Assembly: GCA_903830985.1 (NCBI GenBank)
Contig: CAIKVZ010000033.1
Span: forward strand, 1-64,000
DNA: 64,000 nt
Source: an uncultured beta proteobacterium
GTDB lineage: Bacteria; Pseudomonadota; Gammaproteobacteria; Burkholderiales; Burkholderiaceae_C
Direction of reading: 5' to 3'
Every line of letters starts with the position of its first letter. Position 1 is the stretch's first letter. The notes under the pieces are model-generated. The model was not told the DNA's origin. It saw only the letters and a list, made by a program, of their open reading frames with translations, and searched no databases. A program made the position numbers and the translations under genes. Shown in pieces: positions 37,500 to 46,004 of the stretch.

Positions 37500-38481
37500 G
37501 CCAGCCGCGCTTGTAGCAGTACCACATGGGCACGGCCGCGCTCAGGAACATCAAGGTCACGACGTAGGGGTAGGCCCATTGGCCTAAAGCGGCGAATTCG
37601 GGGAACTGCAGGTTCATGCCGTAAATGCTGGCCACCAGGGTGGGAGGCAGCAAGGCCACGCTGGCCACCGAAAATATCTTGATGACCTTGTTCTGGCTGA
37701 TATTGATAAAGCCGACGGTGGCATCCATCAGGAAGTTGATCTTGTCGAACAAAAAAGTGCTGTGTGAATCCAGCGAGTCGATGTCACGCAGGATCTGGCG
37801 TGCTTCTTCGAACTGCTCGGCGTTGAGCATCTTGCTGCGCATCATGAAGCTCACGGCGCGGCGTGTGTCCATGACGTTGCGCCGGATGCGTCCGTTCATG
37901 TCTTCGTGCCGGGCGATGGCGCCCAGGGCCTCGCTCGCCATGGCGTCGCCGCCATTGCCCGACAGCACCTTCGCGCTGACCTTTTCCAGCTCGTCGTAAA
38001 TGCCTTCGAGCGTGTCGGCCGAATATTCCGCGTCGGCGTCGAACAGCTTGAGCAGCACTTCCTTGGCGTCTTCGATGAGACCGGGCGCCCGGCGCGCGCG
38101 CATGCGCAGCAGGCGAAACACCGGCACGTCCTCGTCGTGGATGGTGAACAGCACGCCGCGGCTCTTGAGTTCGGTGTTGTGCTGGTTCAGGATGAAGGCG
38201 ACGCGCACGGCGCGCGGGTCGTCGTCGTCGGCCACCAAAAAGTCGCTTCGAATGTGCAGCTCGCCATTGTCTTCTTCGTAGAAGCGCGCCGACTCCTCGA
38301 TGTCGTCGTCCATCGCGTCTTCTGGAATCGACAGGCCGTAATACTGCTTGATCCAGCGCTTTTCTTCTACCGTGGGCGATTCCAGATCGACCCAGATGGG
38401 CTGGAACTTCGAGAGCTCTTCCAGGGACTCGATCTCTTCCTGAAAGAGGCGGCCATTGGCCAGCGTAAATATGTTCAGCAT
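37492..38481 (-). CDS. corA: CorA-family magnesium/cobalt transporter
   Basis: This 329-residue protein has a long cytoplasmic N-terminal domain, rich in Asp/Glu at DDDIEESARFYEED. The stalk helix follows, then two C-terminal membrane helices with the selectivity motif YGMN (IYGMNLQFPEF). The pentameric CorA channel imports Mg2+ and can also carry Co2+ or Ni2+. The start is the ATG at 38481, preceded by a repeat-like segment. Convergent with mtnA. Confidence 0.94.
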   Translation of the reverse strand: MLNIFTLANGRLFQEEIESLEELSKFQPIWVDLESPTVEEKRWIKQYYGLSIPEDAMDDDIEESARFYEEDNGELHIRSDFLVADDDDPRAVRVAFILNQHNTELKSRGVLFTIHDEDVPVFRLLRMRARRAPGLIEDAKEVLLKLFDADAEYSADTLEGIYDELEKVSAKVLSGNGGDAMASEALGAIARHEDMNGRIRRNVMDTRRAVSFMMRSKMLNAEQFEEARQILRDIDSLDSHSTFLFDKINFLMDATVGFINISQNKVIKIFSVASVALLPPTLVASIYGMNLQFPEFAALGQWAYPYVVTLMFLSAAVPMWYCYKRGWLR

Positions 38482-38486
38482 GGTAA

Positions 38487-38570
38487 TTTAATCGGGGTCA
38501 GATTCCAATTATTCGGGGCGGCGGGGGCGGCTTTCGAACAAGGGGAATGCAATTCCGATCTGATTCGAAA
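38487..38570. repeat. Imperfect inverted repeat resembling a RAYT/REP element
   Basis: AATCGGGGTCAGATTCCAATT near 38490 and AATTCCGATCTGATT near 38551 are imperfect inverted copies. GGGGTCAGATTCCAATT is the sort of end sequence seen beside REP-associated transposase genes in many proteobacteria. No transposase remains between them. It sits directly upstream of corA. Confidence 0.4.
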
Positions 38571-38654
38571 GCTAGCGACTGGGGCAAGTTTCCAAGGCGT
38601 GCTTTCTGCTGTGGGCAAGCGACAATTATCGCATTCCACGCATATCCTTGTGCT

Positions 38655-39125
38655 TCAGTCGCCCGTCCCGAAGCCGTTCTGTCGCCAGGCCTCGAACACG
38701 GTCACCGCCACGGCGTTGGACAGGTTCAGGCTGCGCTGCCCCGACAGCATGGGCAGGCGCAGTTGCTGCTCCGGCGCCAGTTGGGCGCGCAGTTCCGCCG
38801 GCAAGCCGCGGGTCTCGCTGCCAAACACCAGCCAGTCCCCCGGGGCGAAGCGCGCCTCGAAGACGTTGGACGTGGCGTGCGTGGTCAACGCGAACAGCCG
38901 TTCGGGTGCTGGCTGTTCGCTGGCGCAAAAGCTTTCCCAGTTGCTGTGGCGGCGCACCTGCGCGTACTCGTGGTAGTCCAGCCCGGCACGCTTGAGCTGT
39001 TTGTCGTCCATGGAGAAACCCAGCGGCTCGATCAGGTGCAGCGTGCAGCCGGTGTTCGCCGACAGGCGAATGATGTTGCCGGTGTTCGGCGGGATTTCGG
39101 GTTGCACCAGGACGATATGAAACAT
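38655..39125 (-). CDS. trmL: tRNA (cytidine(34)-2'-O)-methyltransferase
   Basis: This 156-residue SPOUT methyltransferase modifies the wobble position of tRNA-Leu. MFHIVLVQPEIPPNTGNIIRLSANTG is the TrmL N-terminus. The SAM-binding knot is LVFGSETRGLP, then LPMLSGQRSLNLSNAVAVTVFEAWRQ. The length is normal. The ATG at 39125 is chosen; the 281-aa track ORF adds a comF-overlapping shadow. It probably shares a transcript with comF upstream (20 bp). Confidence 0.95.
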   Translation of the reverse strand: MFHIVLVQPEIPPNTGNIIRLSANTGCTLHLIEPLGFSMDDKQLKRAGLDYHEYAQVRRHSNWESFCASEQPAPERLFALTTHATSNVFEARFAPGDWLVFGSETRGLPAELRAQLAPEQQLRLPMLSGQRSLNLSNAVAVTVFEAWRQNGFGTGD

Positions 39126-39145
39126 GGGGTGATTTTTGCACGCGT

Positions 39146-39850
39146 TCATTCCTGTGCGTCGGTGCGCGCCACGACGATGGCCGTGATGTGCATCGCGCCG
39201 GCCTGCCGCAGCGCCAGTGCTGCTGCGTGCAATGACGCGCCGCTGGTCATCACGTCGTCGAGTAAAACGATGCGCTGCCCGCGCAGGCTGGCAGCCTTTG
39301 CTGGCTCGACGGCAAAGGCGCCCTGCACGTTGCGCCGCCGCGCCTCGCGCTTGAGCTCGCTTTGCGCGACGGTATTCCGAATGCGCAGCAGCAGATCGGC
39401 GCGGGTTTTCTCGGGCGCCAGTGCCCTTGCCAGCAACAGCGCCTGGTTGAATCCGCGCTCCATCAAGCGCTGGCGCGACAGCGGCATGGGCAGCAACCAT
39501 TGCGCCTGTTCCAGCGCTGGTTCGACCCAGGGCGTGCTGCGCAGCAAGGTGGCAAGCGTGACGGCCCAGCCGGTGTCACCTCGGAATTTGAAACGGGCGA
39601 TGCAACCCGACCAGGGGTAGGCGTAGGACACCGCGGCCAGGCAGGTGTCCAGCGGTGGGGGTGCTTTCAGGCAAGCGCCGCACTGTGTGATGCCGGCCGG
39701 AACGGGCAGAGCGCAGCGCTGACAACGCGCTTGCGGCTGGGCGAAGCGCGTCACGCAGGCCTCGCAGACGGGGCGGCTCGGCCAGCCATGGCAGACGGCA
39801 CATTCGCTGGGAATGCGCTCGAGCAGTTGATCGAACAGGCGCCGGACCAT
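39146..39850 (-). CDS. ComF-family phosphoribosyltransferase-like protein
   Basis: This 234-residue protein has N-terminal cysteine pairs (CAVCHGWPSRPVCEAC, CQRCALP, CGACL) expected to bind zinc. The C-terminal half is a PRPP-type domain with IVLLDDVMTSGAS. ComF proteins act in DNA uptake in some species; elsewhere the role is unclear. The ATG at 39850 gives a normal length. An ATG at 39889 would overlap the divergent bioC start. Confidence 0.9.
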   Translation of the reverse strand: MVRRLFDQLLERIPSECAVCHGWPSRPVCEACVTRFAQPQARCQRCALPVPAGITQCGACLKAPPPLDTCLAAVSYAYPWSGCIARFKFRGDTGWAVTLATLLRSTPWVEPALEQAQWLLPMPLSRQRLMERGFNQALLLARALAPEKTRADLLLRIRNTVAQSELKREARRRNVQGAFAVEPAKAASLRGQRIVLLDDVMTSGASLHAAALALRQAGAMHITAIVVARTDAQE

Positions 39851-39887
39851 GGAATCAATATACTCGCGACGCCGCCATTGATCCACC

Positions 39888-40808
39888 ATGCCAACTCCCT
39901 CCGATAACGTTCCTCCCTCGATCGACCCGACTGCCGCAGCACGTTGGCACCACGCCGCACCGGCCGCTTCGCCCTGGCTGCACGAGGAGGTGGCCAGGCG
40001 CATGCAGGAGCGGCTGCAATGGATCAAGCTGCAGCCCGATGCATGGTGCCACTGGGGTGCGGTGCGCGGCGGCCTCGAAGGTCATGAGCTGGTGCGACAG
40101 CGCTATCCCAAGGCGCAGGTTTTCGTGTACGAGTCTGCGCCCCGGCTGCGCACCGCCGCCATGCAGGCTCTGAGAAAACCCGCCTGGGCGCCATCTCGCT
40201 GGCTGGCGCCGGCTCGGCATTTCCAGGCGCCGCCCGACGCCGCCGTGCAAATGCTCTGGGCGAACATGGCGCTGCACCTGAGTGCCCAGCCCATGGAACT
40301 GCTGGCGCAATGGCAGCGCGCGCTCGCCACCGACGGTTTTCTGATGTTTTCCTGCCTGGGGCCGGACACGGCGCGGGAACTGCGCGAGTTGTACCGCAGC
40401 CTCGGCTGGCCCGTCAGCGGTCACGACTTCACCGACATGCACGACTGGGGTGACATGCTGGTACAGGCCGGTTTCGCCGAGCCCGTGATGGACATGGAAC
40501 GCATCGTCCTGACCTTTGACAGTCCGCAGCGCCTGCTGCAGGAACTGCGCAGCCTGGGGCGCAACCTGCACCCGGCGCGCTTTGCCGGACTGCGCGGGCG
40601 TGACTGGCAGCGCAGCCTGGATCAGGCACTTGCCAAACATCTGGCACGCCCGGAACACGACGGTCGGCTGGCGTTGACTTTCGAGGTGATCTACGGCCAC
40701 GCACTCAAACCCGCGCCACGTTTGCCGGTCAGCGCACAGAGCAGCGTATCGCTGGACGAGATGCGGGCGGCGCTGGCGCGTAGCAAAAACATGCCCCGAA
40801 AGTCTTGA
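39888..40808 (+). CDS. BioC-like methyltransferase (divergent)
   Basis: This 306-residue protein resembles malonyl-ACP O-methyltransferases: LLAQWQRALATDGFLMFSCLGPDTARELRELY, then FTDMHDWGDMLVQAGFAEPVMDMERIVLTF and GRLALTFEVIYGHA. The usual glycine-rich SAM motif I is not evident; its place is taken by a region around GLEGHELVRQRYPKAQVFVYES. It may be a diverged BioC or another methyltransferase. No other bio genes are next to it. It is divergent from comF. Confidence 0.72.
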   Translation: MPTPSDNVPPSIDPTAAARWHHAAPAASPWLHEEVARRMQERLQWIKLQPDAWCHWGAVRGGLEGHELVRQRYPKAQVFVYESAPRLRTAAMQALRKPAWAPSRWLAPARHFQAPPDAAVQMLWANMALHLSAQPMELLAQWQRALATDGFLMFSCLGPDTARELRELYRSLGWPVSGHDFTDMHDWGDMLVQAGFAEPVMDMERIVLTFDSPQRLLQELRSLGRNLHPARFAGLRGRDWQRSLDQALAKHLARPEHDGRLALTFEVIYGHALKPAPRLPVSAQSSVSLDEMRAALARSKNMPRKS

Positions 40809-40831
40809 TCCAGGTCATAGACCGCTAGAAT
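40805..40831 (+). promoter_or_regulatory. FNR/ANR-like box and -10 upstream of the oxidase locus
   Basis: TTGATCCAGGTCAT (40805-40818) resembles the FNR/ANR site TTGAT-N4-ATCAA, with the right half-site weak. TAGAAT at 40826 is a good -10. A site here would overlap the core promoter and could repress the aa3 oxidase genes when oxygen is low. By eye only. Confidence 0.4.
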
Positions 40832-40909
40832 AGCCCGTTTTTCGCATGCAAAGCTGAGCCGCCCTTAGGGGCCAGGTACTGCTTTGCCAAGGTAAACAGG
40901 ACGAACGAC

Positions 40910-41143
40910 ATGAACGACGGCTTGCAGGGTTTGCGCGGGATGCTGATGGTCCTGTGCCTGATCATCTTCCTGCTGGTGTTCGCCGTGATGCTTTATTCCG
41001 TGTGGAAACACCACCGCTCGGGTGTCCTTGGTCAAACCAATTTTCATGCGTCGGTGGCGGTGGAGATCTGTTGGGCGCTGGCGCCGTTTGTGATCGTGCT
41101 GGCGCTGGTGTGGCCGACGACAAAAGTGATGTTGAACCCCTGA
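40910..41143 (+). CDS. Stand-alone COX2 transmembrane-hairpin protein
   Basis: This 77-residue protein has two membrane helices (LMVLCLIIFLLVFAVMLYSV and AVEICWALAPFVIVLALVW) joined by KHHRSGVLGQTNFHAS. FHASVAVEICWALAPFVIVL is the second helix region of cytochrome oxidase subunit II, but the CuA domain is absent. It precedes ctaC, so it may be an oxidase-associated subunit or a remnant of a duplicated subunit II. Confidence 0.75.
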   Translation: MNDGLQGLRGMLMVLCLIIFLLVFAVMLYSVWKHHRSGVLGQTNFHASVAVEICWALAPFVIVLALVWPTTKVMLNP

Positions 41144-41280
41144 GTCGCCGTGCCGGGAATACCCGGCTGCGCATTCGAAGGTCTTCGGGTTTTGCCGGGG
41201 CTGTGCAGACAAATGAATCGATACACTACTGCCGCTGGCAATGGTGTGTCATGGACCAGCAACAAAAAGGACAGTGATTT

Positions 41281-42423
41281 ATGCGAGGCTTGAACAAATG
41301 GGGCTTTGGGCTTTTGGCGGCCCTGGGGTCGGCTGCAGCGCTGGCCGGCTATTCGTGGAATTTTCCGACGCCCGTGACGCCGATTGCGCGTGAAACGTTG
41401 CACGTGCACAACCTGTTCATGATCGTCATCCTGGTGATCTTCTTCACCGTGCTGGCCATCATGCTGTATTCGTTCTGGTCGCACCGCAAGTCGCAGGGCC
41501 AGGTTGCCGGTGACTTTGTCGCGCCCAAGTCGCGCAAGCAATGGTTCTGGGTGCTGCTGCCCTTCGCCGGCCTGCTGGTGCTGGATTACGGCATTTTCGG
41601 CATTCCCGCTTACCACGCCGTGCACATGTATGAAGACACCAAGACCGATGCCGATCTGGTGATCAAGGTGACGGGCAGCCAGTGGCTTTGGCAGTACGAG
41701 TACCCTTCCGAGGGGATCAAGTTCACCAGCCGGCTGACGACGCCGCGCGAGCAGATCGACAACCTGCAACCCAAGGGCGAGAACTACCTGCTGGAAGTGG
41801 ACAATCCGTTGGTCCTGCCAGCGGGCAAGAAGATCCGCTTCATCACGACATCCAATGACGTGATTCACAGCTGGTGGGTTCCGGCCTTCGGCGTCAAGCG
41901 CGACGCGGTTCCCGGCTTTCTGCGTGAATTCTGGGCCACCATTGACACCCCGGGCATTTACCGTGGCCAGTGCTCCGAACTGTGCGGCAAGGAGCACGGC
42001 TACATGCCGGTGGTGGTGAATGTGCTGTCCCAGGAAGACTACAAAGTCTGGCTTGCAGCGAAGAAGGGCGGCGCCGTGGTCGCTGCGGCCGAGAACGCCA
42101 AGCCATTGACGCTGGACGAAGCCAAGGCCAAGGGCGCCAAGGTCTATGCCTCTATCTGCGCCGCCTGCCACCAACCCACCGGCATGGGCATTCCGGGCGC
42201 TTTCCCGCCCATCAATGGCTCCAAAGTGGCCACGGGCCCGGTGGACGCGCATATCAAGACCGTGCTCAACGGACGCCCCGGCACGGCCATGGTGGCGTTC
42301 GGCAAGCAACTCAGCGATGCCGACATCGCCGCTGTCGTGACCTACCAGCGCAATGCATGGGACAACAAGATGGGCGACGTGGTGCAAAGCGCCCAGGTCA
42401 CGGCCCTCAAGGCTGCGCCCTGA
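41281..42423 (+). CDS. ctaC: Cytochrome c oxidase subunit II with fused cytochrome c domain
   Basis: This 380-residue subunit has a signal-like first helix (LLAALGSAAALAGY) and two membrane helices at about 45-65 and 85-110. The CuA domain is at 120-255 (SQWLWQYEYP, ECxxxC-type site GQCSELCGKEHGYM). A C-terminal class I cytochrome c domain carries CAACH near residue 298. The fusion puts an electron-entry heme on subunit II. Gap to ctaD 50 bp. Confidence 0.95.
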   Translation: MRGLNKWGFGLLAALGSAAALAGYSWNFPTPVTPIARETLHVHNLFMIVILVIFFTVLAIMLYSFWSHRKSQGQVAGDFVAPKSRKQWFWVLLPFAGLLVLDYGIFGIPAYHAVHMYEDTKTDADLVIKVTGSQWLWQYEYPSEGIKFTSRLTTPREQIDNLQPKGENYLLEVDNPLVLPAGKKIRFITTSNDVIHSWWVPAFGVKRDAVPGFLREFWATIDTPGIYRGQCSELCGKEHGYMPVVVNVLSQEDYKVWLAAKKGGAVVAAAENAKPLTLDEAKAKGAKVYASICAACHQPTGMGIPGAFPPINGSKVATGPVDAHIKTVLNGRPGTAMVAFGKQLSDADIAAVVTYQRNAWDNKMGDVVQSAQVTALKAAP

Positions 42424-42473
42424 AGTGCTGCCACAGTCCGAATATATTGAAAATCAGTAAGAAGGAGTTGCCC

Positions 42474-44078
42474 ATGGCACACGATTTGGCACATGACCTG
42501 CCCCACGCTGGTGGGCATGATTCCCACTACGCGGGAGGGTGGATGCGGTGGATTGAGACCACCAACCACAAGGACATCGGCATCATGTACCTGCTGTTCG
42601 CGCTGACGATGTTGCTCATAGGCGGCTCCATGATCCTGGCGGTACGCGCCGAGTTGTTCCAGCCCGGCCTGCAACTGATGCAGCCCGAGTTCTTCAACCA
42701 GCTCATCACCTTGCATGGACTTATCATGGTGTTCGGCTTTGCCATGCCGGCTGCCACGGGTCTGGCCAACTACATGTTGCCCATGGTGCTGGGTGCACCC
42801 GACATGGCATTGCCGCGTCTGAATAACTGGGGTTTCTGGATCCTGCCGCCGGCGGCCATCATGCTGGTCCTGCCCTTCTTCCTCGGCCTGGCCGGCATCG
42901 GCCCGGGCGCCGTGGATACCGGCTGGACCATGTACGCACCGCTGTCCGTGCAAAGCGGCTGGGGCATGGACTTCGCAATTTTTGCCGTTCACATGCTGGG
43001 CGTATCGTCCATCCTGGGTTCCATCAACGTGATCGTAACGATCCTGAACATGCGCGCACCCGGCATGACGCTGATGAAAATGCCGTTGTTTGCGCACGGC
43101 TTTCTGATGACGGCGATTCTGCTCATCACCATCATGCCGGTGCTTGCCGGTGGCGTCACCATGGTGTTGATGGACCGCCATTTCGGCACCCACTTCTTCA
43201 ACGCGGCCGGTGGCGGCGACCCGGTGCTGTGGCAACACATCTTCTGGTTCATGGGTCACCCCGAGGTGTATGTGCTGTTCCTGCCAATCGCCGGTGCAGT
43301 GCCGCATGTGCTGTCGGCGTTCTCGCGCAAGCCCACTTACGGTTACCGCGCGCAGGTTTATTCGATGTGGGCCATCGCCATCCTGTCGGTGATGGTCTGG
43401 GCGCACCACATGTTCACCAGCGGCATGTCGGTGGGTGGACAGCTCTACTTCATGTACAGCACCATGCTGATTTCGCTGCCGCTGGCCGTGCTGTTCTTCT
43501 GCTGGATCGCCACCCTGTGGCGCGGTTCGCTTTCCTTCGAGACCCCGATGCTGTTCGCCATCGGCTTCATCGTGCTGTTTGGCTGGGGCGGTTTGACGGG
43601 TCTGGTGCTGGCCGACGCGGCGGCCGATCCGCAATACCACAATGCCTATTTCCTGGTGGCGCACTTCCACTACGCGCTCTATCCCACGACGGTGATGGGC
43701 GCCATGGCTGCGGTGTATTACTGGCTGCCCAAGTGGACTGGCCACATGCTGGACGAGCGCATGGGCAAGTGGCATTTCTGGGTCGCCATCATCGGTTTCA
43801 ACCTGACCTTCATTCCGCAGTTCCTGGTGGGACTGGCCGGCATGCCGCGTCGCATTCCCGACTATCCGTTGATGTTCACCGAGTGGAACATGATGTCCAC
43901 GGTGGGTGCCTTCGTGTTAGGCGCTTCGCACCTGATCTTCATCTACAACGTGGTCAAGTGCGTGCGCGGTGGTGAAAAGGCGCAGGCCAAGGCTTGGGAA
44001 GGCGCGACCGGTCTGGAGTGGACCGTGCCGTCTCCCGCGCCCTACCACACCTTCGAAACCCAGCCCATCATCAAATGA
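42474..44078 (+). CDS. ctaD: Cytochrome c oxidase subunit I
   Basis: This 534-residue subunit has twelve membrane helices and the heme a/a3-CuB centre. HGLIMVFGFAMPA carries the heme a ligand. MGHPEVYVLFLP has the CuB His and the cross-linked Tyr, followed by VWAHHMFTSGMSVG and the heme ligands in VAHFHYALYPTTVMG. The proton-channel Glu region LFGWGGLTGLVLADAA looks like the aa3 type. AAGAAGGAG precedes the ATG at 42474. Confidence 0.97.
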   Translation: MAHDLAHDLPHAGGHDSHYAGGWMRWIETTNHKDIGIMYLLFALTMLLIGGSMILAVRAELFQPGLQLMQPEFFNQLITLHGLIMVFGFAMPAATGLANYMLPMVLGAPDMALPRLNNWGFWILPPAAIMLVLPFFLGLAGIGPGAVDTGWTMYAPLSVQSGWGMDFAIFAVHMLGVSSILGSINVIVTILNMRAPGMTLMKMPLFAHGFLMTAILLITIMPVLAGGVTMVLMDRHFGTHFFNAAGGGDPVLWQHIFWFMGHPEVYVLFLPIAGAVPHVLSAFSRKPTYGYRAQVYSMWAIAILSVMVWAHHMFTSGMSVGGQLYFMYSTMLISLPLAVLFFCWIATLWRGSLSFETPMLFAIGFIVLFGWGGLTGLVLADAAADPQYHNAYFLVAHFHYALYPTTVMGAMAAVYYWLPKWTGHMLDERMGKWHFWVAIIGFNLTFIPQFLVGLAGMPRRIPDYPLMFTEWNMMSTVGAFVLGASHLIFIYNVVKCVRGGEKAQAKAWEGATGLEWTVPSPAPYHTFETQPIIK

Positions 44079-44095
44079 CATTTGCCCAAGGCTGA

Positions 44096-44245
44096 ATGAT
44101 GAGCTTGCCCGAGCCCCAAAAAACCCTCGCCGATGACCCCGAGTGGACACGCAGGCGCGCCACCAATGTGCGCCTGGGTCTGATCCTGGGTGGCGTGGTG
44201 CTGGTGATGTTCCTGATCGCGATCTGGAAGTACCGTCCCCTATGA
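44096..44245 (+). CDS. Small single-helix cytochrome oxidase assembly protein
   Basis: This 49-codon ORF is too short for the ORF track. MMSLPEPQKTLADDPEWTRRRATN is followed by one membrane helix (LGLILGGVVLVMFLIAIW) and KYRPL. It fills the gap between ctaD and ctaG, and its stop overlaps the ctaG start (ATGA). Betaproteobacterial oxidase loci usually have a small membrane protein at this place. Confidence 0.75.
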   Translation: MMSLPEPQKTLADDPEWTRRRATNVRLGLILGGVVLVMFLIAIWKYRPL

Positions 44246-44796
44246 ACGCCGCCGACGCGGCCGTGCGCCAGCAGAACAACCGTCGTCTGGGCATTCGTCT
44301 GGGGTTGGTGGCCTTGTTCTTTGCCGGCTTCGGTTTTGCCCTGGTGCCGCTGTACGACGTGATCTGCAAGCTCACCGGATTGAACGGCAGGACCAATGCC
44401 GTCGCTGCCGTGGCCGACAAGAATACGCAGATCGACACGACGCGTTGGGTGAATGTGGAGTTCCTGAGCCACACCATGCCGGGCGTGGCCATGGAGTTCA
44501 AGCCCGAGCAGTTTTCCATGCGAGTCCATCCGGGGGCCGTCATTCATACCACCTACACGGTGAAGAACCAGAGCGGTCAGGTGTTCGTCGGTCAGGCTGT
44601 GCCCAGCATCACGCCGGCCGTGGCGGCGCCGTACTTCTCGAAGATCGAGTGCTTCTGCTTTACCCAGCAGACCTTTGCCGCAGGCGAGGTGCGCTCCATG
44701 CCTGTGGTGTTCGTCGTCAAGCCCGACATGGATGCGAATCTGGGAACCGTGACGCTGTCCTATACCTTCTTCGAAGCGCCGAAGGACAAAGTTTAA
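44242..44796 (+). CDS. ctaG: Cytochrome c oxidase assembly protein CtaG/Cox11
   Basis: This 184-residue copper chaperone delivers CuB to subunit I. One N-terminal membrane helix (GIRLGLVALFFAGFGFALVPLYDVIC) is followed by a periplasmic domain with the copper motif CFCF in KIECFCFTQQ and MPVVFVVKPD. The ATG at 44242 overlaps the preceding small gene. The length is typical. Confidence 0.95.
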   Translation: MNAADAAVRQQNNRRLGIRLGLVALFFAGFGFALVPLYDVICKLTGLNGRTNAVAAVADKNTQIDTTRWVNVEFLSHTMPGVAMEFKPEQFSMRVHPGAVIHTTYTVKNQSGQVFVGQAVPSITPAVAAPYFSKIECFCFTQQTFAAGEVRSMPVVFVVKPDMDANLGTVTLSYTFFEAPKDKV

Positions 44797-44864
44797 TGAG
44801 GCCTGCGGGACCGTTTGCTAAGGTTCTCAAGGCACAAAGCTGATTTGATTTGGAGATACTGAAC

Positions 44865-45728
44865 ATGAGCCATACGCCAACGACGGACACCAAGGGTCAC
44901 TACTTTGTGCCCGCGGCCAGCCACTACTCCACTTTCCTTTCCGGCGGGATTTTCCTGCTGGCGCTGGGCTTTATCTTCCGGCTCAACGGCGTCCCGCCCG
45001 GCGTGTGGAGCATGTACATTGGCACCGCGCTGATCCTGTACGTCATCGTCGGCTGGTTTGGCGAAGTGATCCGCGAAAGCCTGGGGGGTCTCTACACCGC
45101 GTGGGAGGACCGTTCCTACCGCATCGGCATGGTCTGGTTCATCTTTTCCGAGGTCATGTTCTTTGCCTGTTTCTTTGGCGTGTTGTTCTACATTCGCCGC
45201 ATCGCCTTGCCGGAGCTAGGCGGCTACGACGCGAACTTCACCCCCTGGGCCGGTTTCAGCGGCGCCTGGCCGACCAGTGGCCCGACGGGCGACAAGTTCA
45301 CTGCCATGTCAGCCTGGGGCATCCCTGCGCTGAACACTTTCCTGCTTTTGAGCTCGGGCGTGACGCTGACCTGGGCGCACTGGGGGCTGATCAAGAACAA
45401 GCGCAGTCAGCTCAATCTGGGTCTGGCATTGACGGTCCTGCTGGGCCTGACCTTCATGGGTTTTCAGGCCTTTGAATACCATCATGCCTACGAGGAAATG
45501 GGTTTGACCCTGGGCGCGGGCGTGTACGGCGCGACCTTCTTCATCCTCACCGGTTTCCACGGCCTGCACGTCACACTGGGCAGCATCATGCTGATGGTGA
45601 TGTTGGGCCGCGGCATGAAAGGCCACTTCTCCGAGCACAACCACTTCGCCTTCGAGGCGGTGGCCTGGTACTGGCACTTTGTCGACGTGGTCTGGCTGGT
45701 GCTGTTCCTGTTTGTCTACATCCTCTGA
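44865..45728 (+). CDS. ctaE: Cytochrome c oxidase subunit III
   Basis: This 287-residue subunit has seven membrane helices. Family marks are MVWFIFSEVMFFACFFGVLFY, FLLLSSGVTLTWAHWGL, EYHHAYEEMGLTLGAGVYGATFFILTGFHGLHVTLG and the closing WHFVDVVWLVLF. The ATG at 44865 follows TGGAG. It completes the core oxidase genes. Confidence 0.96.
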   Translation: MSHTPTTDTKGHYFVPAASHYSTFLSGGIFLLALGFIFRLNGVPPGVWSMYIGTALILYVIVGWFGEVIRESLGGLYTAWEDRSYRIGMVWFIFSEVMFFACFFGVLFYIRRIALPELGGYDANFTPWAGFSGAWPTSGPTGDKFTAMSAWGIPALNTFLLLSSGVTLTWAHWGLIKNKRSQLNLGLALTVLLGLTFMGFQAFEYHHAYEEMGLTLGAGVYGATFFILTGFHGLHVTLGSIMLMVMLGRGMKGHFSEHNHFAFEAVAWYWHFVDVVWLVLFLFVYIL

Positions 45729-45738
45729 TGCGGGCGCT

Positions 45739-45757
45739 CCCCGGCTCAGGCCCGGGG
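45739..45757. terminator. GC-rich hairpin between ctaE and the DUF2909 gene
   Basis: CCCCGG-CTCAGGC-CCGGGG can fold at the convergent end of ctaE and the minus-strand small gene, overlapping the latter's stop. No T tract follows, so termination here is doubtful. Confidence 0.3.
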
Positions 45758-45955
45758 TGACGGCAGCAGGCCAAAATAGAAACCTGCCATCAGCAGCAAA
45801 AACAGTCCCATCGAAAGCGCAATGCGCACCGTCAGCGCTTTCACGACCCGTTCGCGCTTGCCTTGATCGTCGTTGCGCACCAGCATGGCCAGCGCACCGA
45901 ACAGGCTGACAAGGATGAATGCCAGTAGCGTGAGAATGAGAATTTTGGTCAGCAT
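45746..45955 (-). CDS. DUF2909 twin-transmembrane protein
   Basis: This 69-residue protein has two membrane helices (ILILTLLAFILVSLFGALAML and IALSMGLFLLLMAGFYFGLLP) joined by a charged loop RNDDQGKRERVVKAL. It lies on the minus strand within the oxidase locus between ctaE and surf1, where this family commonly occurs in Betaproteobacteria. Its function is unknown; a role in oxidase assembly is only suggested by position. Confidence 0.8.
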   Translation of the reverse strand: MLTKILILTLLAFILVSLFGALAMLVRNDDQGKRERVVKALTVRIALSMGLFLLLMAGFYFGLLPSPRA

Positions 45956-46004
45956 GGTGTTCCCCGGAAAAGTGCTGCATCATTATGCGTTTCGCCCCCA
46001 TCCC

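Noticed and set aside
39851-39889. Longer comF start at 39889
   Set aside because: It would overlap the divergent bioC start and adds residues unlike ComF; 39850 gives a typical length.
44796-44843. 15-codon ORF (MRPAGPFAKVLKAQS) between ctaG and ctaE
   Set aside because: Too short and featureless; possibly a remnant of the DUF2970 gene often found here, but that cannot be supported.
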